Part shown: one piece after another, positions 1-7,974 of the stretch
How the letters are laid out: every line of letters begins with the position of its first letter
How positions within the stretch are numbered: position 1 is the stretch's first letter
IMG/VR virus record: IMGVR_UViG_3300035670_011648
Coordinates: 1-20,657 of that record
Source of the DNA: a virus
Strand: one strand, 5' to 3'
DNA: 20,657 bases
The notes under the pieces: model-generated
Database searches by the model: none
What the model saw: only the letters and a program-made list of their open reading frames with translations
What the model was told of the DNA's origin: nothing
Program-made: the position numbers and the translations under genes

Positions 1-759
1 AATGTGTATTATCTAAACATAGAAGGTAGACTTAAGAAAAGAGACCTCGAAGGCATACCCGGTCTAGATCTCGACAGATTTGATGTTATTGGTTCTCAGC
101 AAGGAAAAATATTACACGCCGAAGAATATTTGCAAATAGCAGAAAGAATTATTAATGAGGAGCCAGGAAGCATACTGATTATAGACTCATATTCTGCACT
201 ATGTACCGAAGCAGAAATTACTAGTGATATGGATAAAATGCAAAGAGCAGATGGTGCTAAATTATTAGCTAAATTTTGTCGTAAGGTTGCCAATGTGATT
301 CCGGTTAACAAAAATATAGTAATAGGCATTACACATCTTATGGGTAATCCAACTGGTTATGGGGCAGAATTTAAGGAGAAGTCTGGACAGGCTATTGCAT
401 ATCAAACTGATATTAAGATTAGAGCAAAAACCTTTAGTCCATGGGTGTTGAGCAGTAGTAGTACACAAATTGGTCAAGAAATTCAATGGCAGGCAGTATG
501 TTCTGCTCTTGGTCCTCCGGGTGGTACGATTACATCTTATATTCGATATGGAGAAGGTATAGATAGATATACTGAGCTAATTGTACTAGCATCAGATATG
601 GGGCTGATCAACAAAGGTGGAGCTTGGTATACATTAGACTTTTTAGCAGACAAACCAAAATTTCAAGGAACAGAAAAGGTTAGAAATTATCTGATAGAAA
701 ACCCAGATGCATATCAAACACTTTATAACGAAGTCAAAAATATGATGGGTATCAAGTGA
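1..759 (+). CDS. RecA/UvsX-family recombinase (5' end outside window)
   Basis: ATP-dependent strand-exchange protein that would form filaments on ssDNA for recombination-dependent replication and repair. The reading frame is open to base 1, so the N-terminus with the Walker A loop is missing. Visible RecA hallmarks are the strand with catalytic Glu (YLNIEGR) at the very start, Walker B (SILIIDS), an L2-like region (GITHLMGNPTGYG) followed by SGQAIAYQTDIKI, and the C-terminal KGGAWYT segment, which matches the AGAWY segment of bacterial RecA. It ends with a NYLIENPDA-type helix as in RecA. About 252 residues are present, so roughly 80-120 are probably missing. The stop TGA directly abuts the next ATG, so the two are likely translationally coupled. 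Whether it is closer to RecA or UvsX cannot be settled without the N-terminus. Family assignment is secure. Confidence 0.9.
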   Translation, partial: NVYYLNIEGRLKKRDLEGIPGLDLDRFDVIGSQQGKILHAEEYLQIAERIINEEPGSILIIDSYSALCTEAEITSDMDKMQRADGAKLLAKFCRKVANVIPVNKNIVIGITHLMGNPTGYGAEFKEKSGQAIAYQTDIKIRAKTFSPWVLSSSSTQIGQEIQWQAVCSALGPPGGTITSYIRYGEGIDRYTELIVLASDMGLINKGGAWYTLDFLADKPKFQGTEKVRNYLIENPDAYQTLYNEVKNMMGIK

Positions 760-1182
760 ATGATAGTTAAAGATTTAGATGGAAACAATCATAATTGGCA
801 ACTTATCGGCAACTCATCCCATGCCAAAGCTGTTAATAAGTCTGCGTTGCATTTACAAGCAAGGACGTTACTGAAAGATCTTTTTCCAACACTATCTATT
901 CTAGAAGAGGTTTCTATCCCATTAAGAAGGTCTGAAACCCTGTATCTGGACTTTTACATACCTATGATTAAAGTTTGTGTGGAAACACACGGAGAACAAC
1001 ATTATAAATTCGTAGGACACTATCATCATAACATGATGGGTTTTATGAAACATAAAAAAAGAGACAAAGAAAAAATTGAGTGGTGCCAACTCAATAATAT
1101 TACTTACATAGAATTACCCTTTAATGAAACGCCGGATAATTGGTCTGAAAGGATAAAAAATGAATACCAAGGAACAAGTTGA
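760..1182 (+). CDS. VSR/DUF559-like PD-(D/E)XK nuclease
   Basis: Small protein (140 aa) with the signature of the VSR/DUF559 branch of the restriction-endonuclease fold. It shows a hydrophobic strand with Asp (LYLDFYIP, D64), then a strand with Glu and His (VETHGEQHY, E75 to H81), a basic helix (KHKKRDKEKIEW) and a closing strand (ITYIELP). This is known for DNA mismatch or nicking endonucleases and phage resolvase-like enzymes. Here it follows the recombinase gene with no spacer, so a role in processing recombination or replication intermediates is a reasonable inference. The usual K of the E-x-K motif is His in this protein, as is common in the subfamily. It overlaps the next gene by 23 bases. 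The fold is fairly sure; substrate is unknown. Confidence 0.7.
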   Translation: MIVKDLDGNNHNWQLIGNSSHAKAVNKSALHLQARTLLKDLFPTLSILEEVSIPLRRSETLYLDFYIPMIKVCVETHGEQHYKFVGHYHHNMMGFMKHKKRDKEKIEWCQLNNITYIELPFNETPDNWSERIKNEYQGTS

Positions 1183-1642
1183 GTCTTGGGATAAAATCCT
1201 AGATGAATACGAAACATCTATAGGTTTTGCAGCTTATAGGAATGACGCCTTTTCAACAGATGAGCTGCAACATTATTTGGCAATGAATAGGAATGATCTC
1301 GAAAAATTAACACCAGAGGACTGTGCTCAAATTGCCTATAGGCTTTGTCAATTTGCTTTTCATATACAAAGAACAATTAATAGAGAACTAGCAAGATATA
1401 ATTGGGCAGATGAGAGTATTAAGGATACTATAGCGGATGATATCAATAACTATAAGGGGTATGGCTATATAGAAAAATCCCAACAAGCTATCAAACACAA
1501 TGAAAAGGCCAGTGCTTTGAATAAAATAAAAAAGTATGCCAAACAACGCAGCGACCGACTACAATACCTAGCAGGCAATATCAAAAATCTATCTGATATA
1601 TTGTTGTCAATACAAAAAAGCAAAAATATTTCTAATAAGTAA
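1160..1642 (+). CDS. Helical phage protein; candidate UvsY-like recombination mediator
   Basis: 160-aa, probably all-helical, charged protein with no catalytic motif, signal peptide or membrane segment. It starts with an AAAGGA ribosome site at 1148-1153 inside the upstream nuclease gene. The middle holds a helix with Cys, aromatics and Gln (AYRLCQFAFHIQ) followed by N-x-E-L-A-x-x-x-W. The C-terminal quarter (KKYAKQRSDRLQYLAG, then NLSDILLSIQKSK) resembles in pattern the C-terminal helices of T4 UvsY, which loads UvsX onto gp32-coated ssDNA. The T4 set recombinase, mediator, helicase would fit the position between the RecA-like and DnaB-like genes. The UvsY idea rests on size, helicity, context and a loose pattern only; treat the product as unknown. 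Confidence 0.6.
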   Translation: MNTKEQVESWDKILDEYETSIGFAAYRNDAFSTDELQHYLAMNRNDLEKLTPEDCAQIAYRLCQFAFHIQRTINRELARYNWADESIKDTIADDINNYKGYGYIEKSQQAIKHNEKASALNKIKKYAKQRSDRLQYLAGNIKNLSDILLSIQKSKNISNK

Positions 1643-1660
1643 GTAACAAGGAACTAGTTA

Positions 1661-3127
1661 ATGATTCTAACAGACCCGGCTGCTGAAAGAGCTGTTTTGG
1701 CTGGCATATGTTCATATGGCGAAGACGCATATCTGGATGTGGCCGACATTGTACAAGAAAGCTCTTTTACTATAGATAGTAATGCTATCATTTTTAAGTG
1801 TCTTAAAACTCTTTGTGAGAGTAGTCAAAAAACCATAGATATAGCATCTATTTATTCTGTGGCCCAGGAACTGGGTTTGTCTAATATATTAGCCAAAAAA
1901 GAAGAAACACAACACTTAAAGGCTATTATAGATTTTCCTGTCAGTTTAGATAATGTTAGAAAATTTGCTGCCAAAATAAGAAAGCTTGAAATAGCCAGAC
2001 TATTACGTAAACAGTTAGAGAATACACAAGATAAAATCCTAGAAGTTACTGGTAATGAACCAATATCTTCTATTATAGGTATAGCCGAAGATAGTATATT
2101 CAACTTCACGTCCTTGCTTAATGATACCGATAGTGGTCCAGAAAAGATCGGTAACGACATAGAAAACTATGTACAATTACTAGAAGAACACAAAGTAGAT
2201 CAAGTTGGTATTCCAACTGGATTTCCTATCTATGATCAATCTATAGGTGGTGGCTTAAGAAAAGGAACTGTCAATGTGATTGCTGCCAGACCAAAAACAG
2301 GTAAAACACTATTGTCAGATAATATGGGTAGAAATATAGCAGCACAGGGTATTCCAGTTTTAAATATGGATACCGAAATGAACAAAGAAGACCATATACA
2401 TAGACTTTTAGCTATGATGACAGAGATAGAAATTAATGCTATCGAAACTGGTAAGTTTGCAGAATCTCCAGAAAAAAAGAGTAAAATATATAAAGCAGTG
2501 GAGGCACTTAAGGAAACTAAGCTTTATCATAAAAGTATTGCTGGTAAATCTTTCGAAGATCAGCTTTCCATTATGAGAAGATGGTTGGTTAAAGAGGTGG
2601 GATTAAACCCGGATGGTACGGCTAAAGAGTGTGTAATTTTTTATGATTATCTTAAGCTAATGGATTCAGCTGGTATATCTCAAGATATGAAAGAATATCA
2701 GGTTTTGGGTTTTATGATGACTAGCCTACACAACTTTGCTGTTAGATACAAAGTGCCAGTGGTTGCCTTTATTCAGTTAAACAGAGACGGTATCACTAAA
2801 GAAAGCACAGACACAGCTAGTGGATCAGATAGAATCATATGGCTATGTAGTAATTTTACTATCTTTAAGCGTAAGTCTGACGAAGAAATAGCGGAAGATG
2901 GTCCAAATAATGGAAATCGTAAGTTAGTGCCACTCATCAGTAGACACGGCGGCGGATTGGACGATAATGACTATATCAACTGCCACATGAAGGGATGGTG
3001 TGCAAAAATTACAGAAGGACAAACCAAGCTGGAAATCAATAATTCAACAAATACTAAAAAAGACGGATTTATAATTAACTCAGAAGATACAAATGAAGAC
3101 AATGAACAAGTCATCCCGTTCGTATGA
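1661..3127 (+). CDS. DnaB-like replicative DNA helicase
   Basis: Hexameric 5'-3' replicative helicase of the DnaB/gp41 family, 488 aa. Domain order: DnaB N-terminal helical domain (starts LTDPAAERAVLAGI), a linker near residues 150-185, then the RecA-like ATPase core (TGFPIYDQSIGGGLRKGTVN). Walker A is RPKTGKT (K215), the Glu-containing strand follows (MDTEMNK), Walker B is IFYDYLKLMD (D329), and the H3/H4 region reads VVAFIQLNRDG. The basic stretch FTIFKRK lies where the arginine finger and ssDNA loop sit in the family. The start ATG is preceded by AAGGA at 1648-1652 with good spacing, and the N-terminus matches DnaB proteins. It overlaps the primase gene, consistent with helicase and primase acting together. 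The C-terminal ~40 residues are polar and acidic and probably disordered. Confidence 0.93.
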   Translation: MILTDPAAERAVLAGICSYGEDAYLDVADIVQESSFTIDSNAIIFKCLKTLCESSQKTIDIASIYSVAQELGLSNILAKKEETQHLKAIIDFPVSLDNVRKFAAKIRKLEIARLLRKQLENTQDKILEVTGNEPISSIIGIAEDSIFNFTSLLNDTDSGPEKIGNDIENYVQLLEEHKVDQVGIPTGFPIYDQSIGGGLRKGTVNVIAARPKTGKTLLSDNMGRNIAAQGIPVLNMDTEMNKEDHIHRLLAMMTEIEINAIETGKFAESPEKKSKIYKAVEALKETKLYHKSIAGKSFEDQLSIMRRWLVKEVGLNPDGTAKECVIFYDYLKLMDSAGISQDMKEYQVLGFMMTSLHNFAVRYKVPVVAFIQLNRDGITKESTDTASGSDRIIWLCSNFTIFKRKSDEEIAEDGPNNGNRKLVPLISRHGGGLDDNDYINCHMKGWCAKITEGQTKLEINNSTNTKKDGFIINSEDTNEDNEQVIPFV

Positions 3128-4253
3128 TCAGCAAAAACTCAAAATTGTTTGCGATCAGGTGTGCGACAATATTGAAGAATTGCTAGAAGCTTTAGATGTC
3201 GAAGACTATAAGCTTTCTACCAAAATGGTTACTATGTCATGCCCCATACATGGTGGAGACAACAGCTCTGCTGTAAATATATATCATGTGGGAGATCACT
3301 ACAGGGGTAACTGGACATGTAGAACCCACGGCTGTGAAGAAATCTTTAAAAACTCCATCATAGGTTTTGTACGAGGCGTTCTATCCAGAATAGAATATGG
3401 TTGGGTAAAAGATGGAGACAATACTGCTTCGTTCAAAGAGGCTGTGGATTTTTGTTTAAAGTTTCTCAACAAGAATATCAAAGATATTAAAGTATCAAAA
3501 TCTAGTAATGAAAAACTGACATTTACCAGAATTGTGGAGAGTGTCAAGAACAGCACCGTTAGTCCCGCACTATCTAGTGTCACTCGTTTACAGGTTAGAC
3601 AATCTCTACAAATACCATCATCCTATTATATCGAAAGAGGATATTCTGATAACATATTAAATAAATATGACATAGGTTTGTGCGATAAGCCTAACAAAGA
3701 AATGTATAATCGTGTTGTTGTACCCATATACTCTAATGATGGGCAACACATTGTTGGCTGTACTGGTAGAAGCATTTTTCCTGCTTGTCATAAATGTGGT
3801 CATTATCATGATGGCAATGACACTTGTCCAGATAAAAATAATTTATGGAAATATTGCAAATGGAAACATAATGCAGGATTTAAATCACAAGAATATCTAT
3901 ACAACTTCTGGTTTGCTAAAGAACACATTCAAAAGACTAAAACAATTATTCTTGTAGAAAGCCCAGGAAACGTATGGAGACTAGAAGAATCTGGTATACA
4001 CAACAGCGTAGCCATCTTTGGATCATCTCTGAGTGACAAACAAAAATTATTAATTGATTCATCTGGGGCTATGAATATAATATTACTAATGGACAATGAC
4101 GACGCCGGACAAAAGGCCGTTAAACAAATTACTGATAAATGCAAAAAAATATATAGAATTTATAATCCCACCTTTTCTAAATCGGATGTGGGTGAAATGT
4201 CAATAGAAGAAATTCAATCAATTCTACTTCCTCAAATACTAGGTATCAAATGA
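3093..4253 (+). CDS. DnaG-like primase (CHC2 zinc finger + TOPRIM)
   Basis: RNA-primer synthase for the phage replisome, 386 aa, shorter than bacterial DnaG because the C-terminal helicase-binding domain is absent. The zinc domain has C50-x2-H53 then C76-x2-H79-x-C81. The catalytic core contains a DnaG-like middle part (YYIERGYSDNILNKYDIGL, RVVVPIYSNDGQHIVGCTGR) and a TOPRIM domain with VES (E289) and the metal motif DNDDAG (D334, D336). Between them is an additional Cys/His cluster, C232-x2-C235 ... C245, which may bind a second zinc. It overlaps the helicase end by 35 bases; ATG at 3102 (26-base overlap) is an equally possible start and neither has a clear ribosome site. It overlaps the kinase by ATGA. 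Confidence 0.9.
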   Translation: MKTMNKSSRSYDQQKLKIVCDQVCDNIEELLEALDVEDYKLSTKMVTMSCPIHGGDNSSAVNIYHVGDHYRGNWTCRTHGCEEIFKNSIIGFVRGVLSRIEYGWVKDGDNTASFKEAVDFCLKFLNKNIKDIKVSKSSNEKLTFTRIVESVKNSTVSPALSSVTRLQVRQSLQIPSSYYIERGYSDNILNKYDIGLCDKPNKEMYNRVVVPIYSNDGQHIVGCTGRSIFPACHKCGHYHDGNDTCPDKNNLWKYCKWKHNAGFKSQEYLYNFWFAKEHIQKTKTIILVESPGNVWRLEESGIHNSVAIFGSSLSDKQKLLIDSSGAMNIILLMDNDDAGQKAVKQITDKCKKIYRIYNPTFSKSDVGEMSIEEIQSILLPQILGIK

Positions 4254-4885
4254 TCATAGCACTAGCAGGCAGAAAACAATCTGGCAAGAGTACTTCTTGC
4301 GAATATATACAGATGCTTCTTAAGGCGCATACAAACTTATCCTGTAAAATATATAGTTTTGCTGACCCCTTAAAACAGGATATTTGCATAAATATTCTTG
4401 GATTAACATATGAACAGTGCTATGGTACAGATGATGATAAGAATACGCTTACTCCCCTAATGTGGAAAGATATGCCAGAATATAATATTACATGGACATG
4501 GAACGACGAATATGATTCTAGTGGATATATGACAGCCAGACAAGTCATGGAGTTTGTAGGCACTAGTATATTTAGACGCATGAAACATAATGTCTGGTCA
4601 GCAGCCACAGTCAACAAAATCAGATCAGAAGATATAGATGTGGCATTAGTAGCTGATTGTCGTTTTCCAAATGAAGTAGAAGCCATTCAAAACAATGGGG
4701 GTGTTGTTATTAGACTAACAAGAGACCCATTTCAGTCTAAGTCTGATAGTGAATCAGCTTTAGATCGGTGTTCTTTTGATTGGTCACTATTTGACTATGT
4801 TTTAGATAACTCAGATACTACATTAGAACAAAAAAATAATCATATACATCAATTTCTTACCAGTAAAGGAATACTAAAATTATAA
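4250..4885 (+). CDS. Deoxynucleoside monophosphate kinase
   Basis: P-loop kinase, 211 aa, resembling T4 gp1-type dNMP kinases, which phosphorylate deoxynucleotide monophosphates to raise the dNTP pool during phage replication. Walker A is GRKQSGKST (residues 7-15). Further family features are SFADPLK, the VADCRFPNEVEAI segment in the region of the Lid/NMP-binding core, and VVIRLTRDP. Length is close to the family norm. The start overlaps the primase stop as ATGA. The stop codon TAA (4883-4885) appears to overlap the real start of the next gene. Kinase identity is firm; the exact nucleotide substrates cannot be read from sequence. Confidence 0.85.
   Translation: MIIALAGRKQSGKSTSCEYIQMLLKAHTNLSCKIYSFADPLKQDICINILGLTYEQCYGTDDDKNTLTPLMWKDMPEYNITWTWNDEYDSSGYMTARQVMEFVGTSIFRRMKHNVWSAATVNKIRSEDIDVALVADCRFPNEVEAIQNNGGVVIRLTRDPFQSKSDSESALDRCSFDWSLFDYVLDNSDTTLEQKNNHIHQFLTSKGILKL
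4865..4870 (+). promoter_or_regulatory. Ribosome-binding site supporting a non-AUG start at 4882
   Basis: AAAGGA inside the 3' end of the kinase gene, 11 bases before the ATA at 4882. No comparable purine-rich site precedes the first ATG (4924) of the nuclease, so this SD argues for initiation at or near 4882-4885. The spacing is slightly long. Confidence 0.4.
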
Positions 4886-5922
4886 TTACATATTTTAGAA
4901 GCTCATCGTATAACACACACTCAATGTGTGAACAGCAATATTTTTTTGAATATGTGCTAGGTTATCGAGGACCAAGTAATCAGAAGGCTGATAAAGGTAC
5001 GATTGTACATAAGGTATTAGAAATACTGGCTTTTGTACAACAAACCAAACAAAATACAGAATCATCTTTTGTTGATGACATTGTAGGTTGTGTGAACATC
5101 AATGACTATGATCTAGATCAGATAATAGATCAGGTTTACGAATATTATACATCTAGGTTTCATCATCATAAGTGGTCTTCCAAAGACCTAGATGATTGTC
5201 GTTCGTGGGTTTACAAAGCTATCACATATAATAATGGGATGTTTGATCCTAGGAATAGAAACATACTATGTCCAGAACAACATTTTGACATAACCATTCC
5301 TGAAGAATGGGCCAAATATAAGTATAACACTGCACAGGGCGTTATAGAAGGTAATTTAGCTATTAAGGGCACAATAGACTTAATAACACAAGTAAGCGAC
5401 AACACTATAGAAATAGTAGACTGGAAAACTGGCAGAAGGCTAAATTGGGCGACTGGTCAAGAAAAAACCCAAGAAAAATTAGAGGACGATCCACAACTAA
5501 GAATATACCACTATGCTGCTCAAAAACTATATCCTCATATAGACCATATTATGGTAACTATTTTTTTCATCAATGATGGTGGAGCATTTAGTATATCTTT
5601 TGATAAAAGCGATCTACCCAAAACAGAATATATGTTAAAAGACAAATTTGACATTATCAGAAAAACCAAAAAACCTAGGTTGCATAAAAGTTGGATGTGT
5701 AGCAAACTATGTCATTATGGTAAGACTACATTTGAGAATACTAATGTATTACCCATACTAGAATATAGAGATGGCCAATTATGCAATGTGAATTCTCATA
5801 TGACTAAATGTGAACAAGTCAAACACGATATAGAGTTGAAAGGTATTGATGCTGTGGTTGACGAATACACAGTTCCAGGATATACTGTTGGAAAATACAA
5901 AGCACCAGGAAGCGTTGAATGA
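4882..5922 (+). CDS. Cas4/RecB-like PD-(D/E)XK exonuclease, probable ATA start
   Basis: Single-strand or end-processing nuclease of the Cas4/AddB/RecB nuclease group, likely used in recombination. Counting from 4882, the motifs are H43 (GTIVHKVLE), D166 (GTIDLI) and D180-W-K182 (EIVDWKTGRR), the classic RecB-type active site. Cysteines at C16 and in the C-terminal CSKLCHYG segment suggest a Cas4-like iron-sulfur or metal site. The first ATG is 4924, but the frame is open upstream and encodes ITYFRSSSYNTHSMCEQQYF, the expected N-terminal segment of this family (I/M-TYFRxSS, then the Cys, then QYFFEYVLGY). The only starts that include it are ATA (4882) or ATT (4885). An ATA start gives a 4-base overlap with the kinase stop, the same geometry as the ATGA junctions elsewhere. 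It ends overlapping polymerase part 1 by ATGA. Confidence 0.82.
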   Translation: MITYFRSSSYNTHSMCEQQYFFEYVLGYRGPSNQKADKGTIVHKVLEILAFVQQTKQNTESSFVDDIVGCVNINDYDLDQIIDQVYEYYTSRFHHHKWSSKDLDDCRSWVYKAITYNNGMFDPRNRNILCPEQHFDITIPEEWAKYKYNTAQGVIEGNLAIKGTIDLITQVSDNTIEIVDWKTGRRLNWATGQEKTQEKLEDDPQLRIYHYAAQKLYPHIDHIMVTIFFINDGGAFSISFDKSDLPKTEYMLKDKFDIIRKTKKPRLHKSWMCSKLCHYGKTTFENTNVLPILEYRDGQLCNVNSHMTKCEQVKHDIELKGIDAVVDEYTVPGYTVGKYKAPGSVE

Positions 5923-7796
5923 AAACCTATATTCCTCTACATGTACATTCTCACTATAGTTTGTTGGATGGATTGTCTAAGCCAAATCAGATCGCTGATC
6001 GTTGTAAAAAAATTGGTGTTGGGTCATGTGCTTTGACAGATCATGGCAACATAGCCGGATCGGTACAATTTCATAACACTATGAAAAAAGCTGGTATCAA
6101 ACCTATTTTAGGTTGCGAACTATATATCAGTGACTCTGATCCGTCTATAAAAGAGAAAGACAATCACACGCATCATTTTTTGATTCTGGCCAAGAATTTA
6201 AAAGGATGGAATCAATTAATGAAAATTATTTCTGAATCCAATAGAGAAGACTATTTTTATCGTAAGCCTAGACTTAGCATGGAGAAGTTGGGGAGTTTTC
6301 TAGACGGAAATCTTATTGGGTTTTGTGGTCATTTAGGATCATATGTTGCCGATCATATACTGGAGAATGATAAGATTAAAAAAGATTGGCAAAAAATAGG
6401 CGTTGAGAAAATTGCTATGATCAAAGAATTGTTTGGAAATGATAATTTTTTTCTTGAAACACAATTAATGGATCAACAGCACAACCCAATACAAAAAGAT
6501 CTTAGTGAGTGCATAAGAGAATTGGGACAAATGACCAAGACTAAAATTATTTGTACGCCAGACGCACACTATGCAGAAAAAGAAGACGCTATAGATCAAA
6601 GAATATTACTGTGTAATAATTTAAAAACAACGTTCTCTGAAATTAATAAAAAAATCATCAATAACGAACCTGTTCCTATGTCAACCTTTTTTGTTTCAGA
6701 CAATTATTATATTTTGTCTCCGGAAGAAATGAGGGATTTACATAATGAGAGCGAAATAGAAAATACATTGCTGGTAGATTCTATGTGTGAAGACTATGAT
6801 ATTTCTCACAAACCAATGTTGCCTCCCTTTAAATGTGAAGGAGGGCCAGATGAATACCTTAGACAACTATGTAGAGAAGGTTGGCTACAAAAAATTGCCA
6901 AAATTATACCAAAAGAGCAACAAGATCAATATACTGACAGAATCAAGTATGAGCTATCTGTTTTACAGGGTGCTGGTCTGTCCAGCTACTTTTTAATAGT
7001 GTCCGACATAGTGAATCATGTGCGCTCTAGCGGGTGGCTACCGGGTCCAGGCAGAGGTTCTGCCGCTGGTTGTTTGGTGTCGTATCTGATAGGAATTACC
7101 AGTATTGATCCTATAAAATATAATCTAATCTTTGAAAGATTTTATAATTCTGGTAGAAATACTGCTAATCGTATCTCCATGCCAGATATAGACGTAGACG
7201 TACCTATCAACAAAAGAGAATATGTGATATCATATATCAAGAACAAATATGGTAATAATAACGTATCTCAAATGATTACTTTTAACACGTTGAAAGGTCG
7301 TGGGGCTCTAAAAGATGTTCTTAGAGTATATGGAGATATTACCTTCGACGAGATGAATAATATCACCAAAACGATACCTGACGAAGCCAAGATTGCCGAC
7401 GAATTGCAGGAAATGAAAGAGGAATACGGAGAAGCATCAATAATACAGTGGGCGTTAGAAAATAATGCTGACAAACTCAAGACTTGGTGTTATATTAATG
7501 AAGATGACGGTTCTCTTGCCGGTCCATTGGCTAAAAGATTTGAACAGGCTATAAGACTGGAAGGAACAAAGGTTAACCAATCCAGACACGCAGCTGGTAT
7601 CGTTATTTCTGATCAATATTTAGGCAATGTTTGTCCTATGGTATATGACACCAAAAATAAGCAACAGATTGCGGGTATGGAAATGCAAGACTTAGAAACT
7701 CTTGGTATTATCAAATTCGATATTCTCGGAGTTGCGATGTTAGATAAAGTAATGACAGTAAGTGACTTATTGAAAAATGGAGGTAGTTATGAATAA
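5919..7796 (+). CDS. DNA polymerase III alpha, N-terminal half (PHP + palm)
   Basis: First piece of a C-family (DnaE-type) replicative polymerase, 625 aa. The PHP domain at 1-~225 keeps what looks like the full metal-ligand set: H8, H10, D17, D41-H42 (TDHGN), E67, the HTHH cluster at 83-86, H138 and D215-A-H217. E. coli DnaE has lost part of this set. The palm has GPGRGSAAG (376-384), the catalytic PDIDVDV (422-428) and the third catalytic Asp in IIKFDILG (D601). The product stops 24 residues after that Asp, before the fingers. The missing fingers, beta-binding and OB parts are encoded at 8678-10300. The stop overlaps the next ATG by 8 bases (ATGAATAA), so this is a designed gene end rather than a frameshift. 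The N-half cannot be a complete polymerase by itself. Confidence 0.93.
   Translation: MKTYIPLHVHSHYSLLDGLSKPNQIADRCKKIGVGSCALTDHGNIAGSVQFHNTMKKAGIKPILGCELYISDSDPSIKEKDNHTHHFLILAKNLKGWNQLMKIISESNREDYFYRKPRLSMEKLGSFLDGNLIGFCGHLGSYVADHILENDKIKKDWQKIGVEKIAMIKELFGNDNFFLETQLMDQQHNPIQKDLSECIRELGQMTKTKIICTPDAHYAEKEDAIDQRILLCNNLKTTFSEINKKIINNEPVPMSTFFVSDNYYILSPEEMRDLHNESEIENTLLVDSMCEDYDISHKPMLPPFKCEGGPDEYLRQLCREGWLQKIAKIIPKEQQDQYTDRIKYELSVLQGAGLSSYFLIVSDIVNHVRSSGWLPGPGRGSAAGCLVSYLIGITSIDPIKYNLIFERFYNSGRNTANRISMPDIDVDVPINKREYVISYIKNKYGNNNVSQMITFNTLKGRGALKDVLRVYGDITFDEMNNITKTIPDEAKIADELQEMKEEYGEASIIQWALENNADKLKTWCYINEDDGSLAGPLAKRFEQAIRLEGTKVNQSRHAAGIVISDQYLGNVCPMVYDTKNKQQIAGMEMQDLETLGIIKFDILGVAMLDKVMTVSDLLKNGGSYE
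7779..7783 (+). promoter_or_regulatory. Strong SD for the 61-aa gene, inside polymerase N-half
   Basis: GGAGG five bases before the ATG at 7789. It selects 7789 over the in-frame ATG at 7777 and is one of the strongest ribosome sites in the replication block. Confidence 0.7.
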
Positions 7797-7974
7797 GCTA
7801 TTTTCTGAATTAAATGTTGGAGACCAATTTAAGGTACAAGGCTCTGACACCACATATAGAAAAATAGAAGCAGTAAAGGTTAGTTGTTGTAGATCTATTA
7901 ACGCAGAAGACATTTCTAATGTCGCTAACAGGACTTTTCTCGCCCCAGGAACAGTAGTAGTAATTAATGGCTAA
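7789..7974 (+). CDS. Small conserved-looking phage protein, unknown function
   Basis: 61-aa product beginning MNKLFSELNVGDQFKVQG. The alternating pattern (VGDQFKV, TTYRKIEAVKV, RTFLAPGTVVVI) suggests a small all-beta barrel. It has a Cys pair (SCC) but no catalytic motif or membrane segment. The start is set by GGAGG at 7779-7783. It overlaps polymerase part 1 and the exonuclease by exactly 8 bases each. It lies between the two halves of the polymerase alpha subunit, so it might help the halves or the exonuclease associate; that is inference from position only. I do not recognise the family. Confidence 0.75.
   Translation: MNKLFSELNVGDQFKVQGSDTTYRKIEAVKVSCCRSINAEDISNVANRTFLAPGTVVVING

Noticed and set aside
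4861-4890. -1 frameshift fusing kinase to nuclease
   Set aside because: No X-XXY-YYZ slippery heptamer or following stem is visible, and the nuclease N-terminus aligns with a family start near 4882, so a separate non-AUG initiation explains it better.
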